The position numbers and the translations under genes are program-made. A DNA stretch of 15,203 nt from CAYGWP01 sp964353455 (GTDB taxonomy: Bacteria; Planctomycetota; Phycisphaerae; FEN-1346), in NCBI GenBank assembly GCA_964353455.1, contig CAYGWP010000549.1, positions 1 to 15,203 of the forward strand, in the 5' to 3' direction. The notes beneath the pieces are model-generated. The model was not told the DNA's origin and searched no databases. It saw only the letters and a list, made by a program, of their open reading frames with translations. Positions 13,457 to 15,203 of this stretch are shown one piece after another. Position 1 is the stretch's first letter. Each line of letters opens with the position of its first letter.

Positions 13457-14302
13457 ATGCCGGATGTGCTGACGATCGGCGCCATAGGCTTCCTGAACGC
13501 ACGGCCGCTGGTGTACGGCCTTGAGCGCGAGGCCGCTTTGCGTCTGCGCCTGGAGATGCCGGGGTCGCTGGCGGCGCTCCTGAAGGCGGGCGAGGTGGAT
13601 GCGGCCCTGCTGCCATCCGTCGAGTACTTCCGCCTGACGGCCGAGAGCAGCGAGCGGGCGCGGTCTGCCCCGGCCCGCTTCGTGGCGCTGCCGGTCGGCG
13701 CGATCGGCTCGCGCGGGGCCGTCGGGTCGGTCCGCCTCTTCGGCTATGCGGAGCGGGCCAGGTTGCGGCGGGTGCTGCTTGACCCTGCGAGCCGGACGTC
13801 GAACGCGCTTGCGCGGATAATCGTGGTCCGCCGCTTCGGCGTCTCGCCGCACTTCCTTCTGCCGGAAGCGGCCGGTCCGTCGCCCGCCCGGGCGCCCGAC
13901 GCCGAACTCCTCATCGGCGACCGGGGCCTCGTGGCCGAGCGTCCGGCGGCCGAATGGATCGCCGACCTCGGACTGGAATGGCACAGATTCACACACCTCC
14001 CGTTCGTCTATGCGTTCTGGGTGGCGCGGGCCGACGGGCCGCTCGACCGCCTCGCGGCACTCCTGTCTGCGGCGCTCGAGCGCGGTCTGGAGGCCCGCGA
14101 GGCGCTGGCCGCCCAGGCGCCCGAGACGAACGGCGTCCAGGCCGACGTCGCGCTGCGGTATCTCACCGAGCAGGTCCGGTACAACTTCGGCCCGAAGGAG
14201 CAGGAGGGCCTGCGCGTCTTCTACCGGATGGCCGCCGAGGAGGGCCTCGCCCCCGACGGCGGACGGCTCCGCTTCCCCCACGAGGCGCGCCAGGCCCCAT
14301 GA
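13457..14302 (+). CDS. mqnA: Chorismate dehydratase MqnA
   Basis: 281 aa, usual length for the family. MqnA removes water from chorismate to give 3-enolpyruvyl-benzoate, the first committed step of futalosine-dependent menaquinone synthesis in the cytosol. The fold is periplasmic-binding-protein-like. Visible family signatures: IGAIGFLNARPL at 7-18, with the conserved Asn14; LLKAGEVDAALLPSVEYFR at 41-59; SRTSNALARI at 112-121; LLIGDRGL at 151-158; and LGLEWHRFTHLPFVYAFW at 171-188. The ATG at 13457 has a strong AGGAGG upstream. The stop overlaps the mqnC start as ATGA, so the two are translated together. Later steps (mqnE, mqnB, mqnD) are not in the window. Confidence 0.95.
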   Translation: MPDVLTIGAIGFLNARPLVYGLEREAALRLRLEMPGSLAALLKAGEVDAALLPSVEYFRLTAESSERARSAPARFVALPVGAIGSRGAVGSVRLFGYAERARLRRVLLDPASRTSNALARIIVVRRFGVSPHFLLPEAAGPSPARAPDAELLIGDRGLVAERPAAEWIADLGLEWHRFTHLPFVYAFWVARADGPLDRLAALLSAALERGLEAREALAAQAPETNGVQADVALRYLTEQVRYNFGPKEQEGLRVFYRMAAEEGLAPDGGRLRFPHEARQAP

Positions 14303-15203
14303 AGCCCGTGAGCCAGCCCGGCCGCATGTCACCCCACGGGGCGCTCGAGGCCCTCAGCGGCGGCGACCTCCTGGACCTGGGGCGCCGGGCCGATGCCGCG
14401 GCACGGCGGCTGCACCCCGAGCCGTATCGGACCTACGCGATCGACCGGAACATCAACTTCACGAACGTCTGCTGCGCGCGGTGCCGCTTCTGCGCGTTCT
14501 GGCGTCCGCCCGATTCCCCCGAGGCCTACGTGCTGGACGAGGCGGCGGTGGAGGAAAAGGTCCGCGAGGCGGCGGCGCTGGGGGCGACGCACATCCTGGC
14601 CCAGGGCGGCCTTAACCCGGCGCTGGGCCTTGAGTTTTACGAGGGGTTCCTGCGGCACATTAAATCGAAGGTTGATATCTTGCTGCATTGTTTCAGCCCG
14701 CCGGAGGTGCTGCACCTGGCCCGGCGCGAGGGCCTCCCGGTCGGCGCGGTGCTCGCGCGCCTGCGTGCGGCGGGCCTGGAGAGCCTGCCCGGCGGCGGGG
14801 CCGAAATCCTCGTTGACCGCGTCCGCCGCACCATCAGCCCCGCCAAGTGCTCAGCCGGCGAGTGGCTCGACATCATGCGCACCGCCCACCGTATGGGCAT
14901 GCGGACCACCGCCACGATGGTATTCGGACATGTCGAAACGATCGAGGATCGCGTGGAGCACCTGCGGGTCCTGCGGGACCTCCAGGACGAGACGGGCGGG
15001 TTCCTGTCGTTCATCGCGTGGCCATTTCAGGCCCGCAACACGGGCCTCGCGCGGAGCGGCGACCTGGGGCACGGCTGGCGGCCGGTCACCGGCGCCGAGT
15101 ACCTGCGGATGCTGGCGGTGGCGCGGCTGTTTCTCGACAATTTTCCGAACGTGCAGGCCTCTTATGTCACGATGGGCCTGAAGACCGGGCAGGTGGCCCT
15201 GGC
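14299..15203 (+). CDS. mqnC: Cyclic dehypoxanthinyl futalosine synthase MqnC, 3' end outside the window
   Basis: 301 codons are visible; the family is about 360-380 aa, so about 60-80 residues lie beyond the right edge. MqnC is a radical SAM enzyme that cyclises dehypoxanthine futalosine. The [4Fe-4S] motif CX3CX2C is C58, C62 and C65 in NVCCARCRFCAFWR, and the preceding IDRNINFTN is the form typical of MqnC rather than MqnE. Other matches are AQGGLNP near 101-107, CFSPPEV near 131-137, LPGGGAEIL near 162-170, and the final VTMGLKTGQVALA, which leads into the conserved C-terminal motif. The start ATG lies within the ATGA overlap with mqnA. No ribosome site is apparent, so it is probably coupled to mqnA translation. 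Confidence 0.93.
   Translation, partial: MKPVSQPGRMSPHGALEALSGGDLLDLGRRADAAARRLHPEPYRTYAIDRNINFTNVCCARCRFCAFWRPPDSPEAYVLDEAAVEEKVREAAALGATHILAQGGLNPALGLEFYEGFLRHIKSKVDILLHCFSPPEVLHLARREGLPVGAVLARLRAAGLESLPGGGAEILVDRVRRTISPAKCSAGEWLDIMRTAHRMGMRTTATMVFGHVETIEDRVEHLRVLRDLQDETGGFLSFIAWPFQARNTGLARSGDLGHGWRPVTGAEYLRMLAVARLFLDNFPNVQASYVTMGLKTGQVAL

Noticed and set aside
14393..15181. 262-aa plus-strand open frame at the right end
   Set aside because: Wrong frame. The frame starting at 14299 has the radical SAM cysteines and MqnC motifs and stays open to the edge.

Overview
The window is a G+C-rich (roughly two thirds by eye), densely coded stretch of a bacterial chromosome. A menaquinone-by-futalosine pair (mqnA-mqnC), a thiS-thiG pair, a Tat-exported FAD_oxidored-type protein, a long HEAT-repeat protein and several short unclassified lipoproteins together suggest a Planctomycetota member, probably an uncultured Phycisphaerae-like lineage. 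That placement is inference; there is no rRNA or other marker gene here. I see no phage, transposase, CRISPR array, tRNA or rRNA.

Layout. Positions 1-1488 (+) hold the 3' part of a HEAT-repeat protein, convergent with a minus-strand block that begins in transcription order at about 6772: thiS (6725), thiG (6458), a C_GCAxxG_C_C cysteine-rich protein (5551), a Tat-signal FAD oxidoreductase (5062) and a DinG-type iron-sulfur helicase (3613 to 1526). A good sigma70-type promoter (TTGATT, 17 nt, TATAAT) lies in front of thiS. From 6924 the plus strand carries a 759-aa secreted protein of unknown function, a 523-aa CreD-like membrane protein, then three consecutive lipoproteins (11042-12565) behind a perfect TTGACA/TATAAT promoter. 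The last two are BamE/SmpA-like and look like a tandem duplication. A fourth lipoprotein (12666-13304) lies on the minus strand and resembles the first of the three in layout. Its promoter is divergent from that of mqnA-mqnC (13457 to the right edge), whose stop and start codons overlap as ATGA.

How genes may work together. thiS and thiG make the thiazole half of thiamin: ThiS carries the sulfur, ThiG closes the ring. mqnA and mqnC act at the chorismate end of futalosine-dependent menaquinone synthesis. Genes from 6924 to 13304 all encode proteins with export signals or membrane segments, so the middle of the window is an envelope neighbourhood of mostly unknown function.

The most unusual non-coding signal is a set of short intergenic hairpins. 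Two are near identical (6482-6507 and 9206-9231: same 8-bp stem, same GCTAAAA tail, different 3-nt loop). A third (3617-3640) has a different stem but a related tail. A separate set of CACGGC/GCCGTG hairpins lies at 5572-5638 and 6743-6758. A heptamer tandem repeat (1503-1527) fills the first convergent gap. These look like dispersed REP-like elements. No gene-free stretch exceeds 300 bases.
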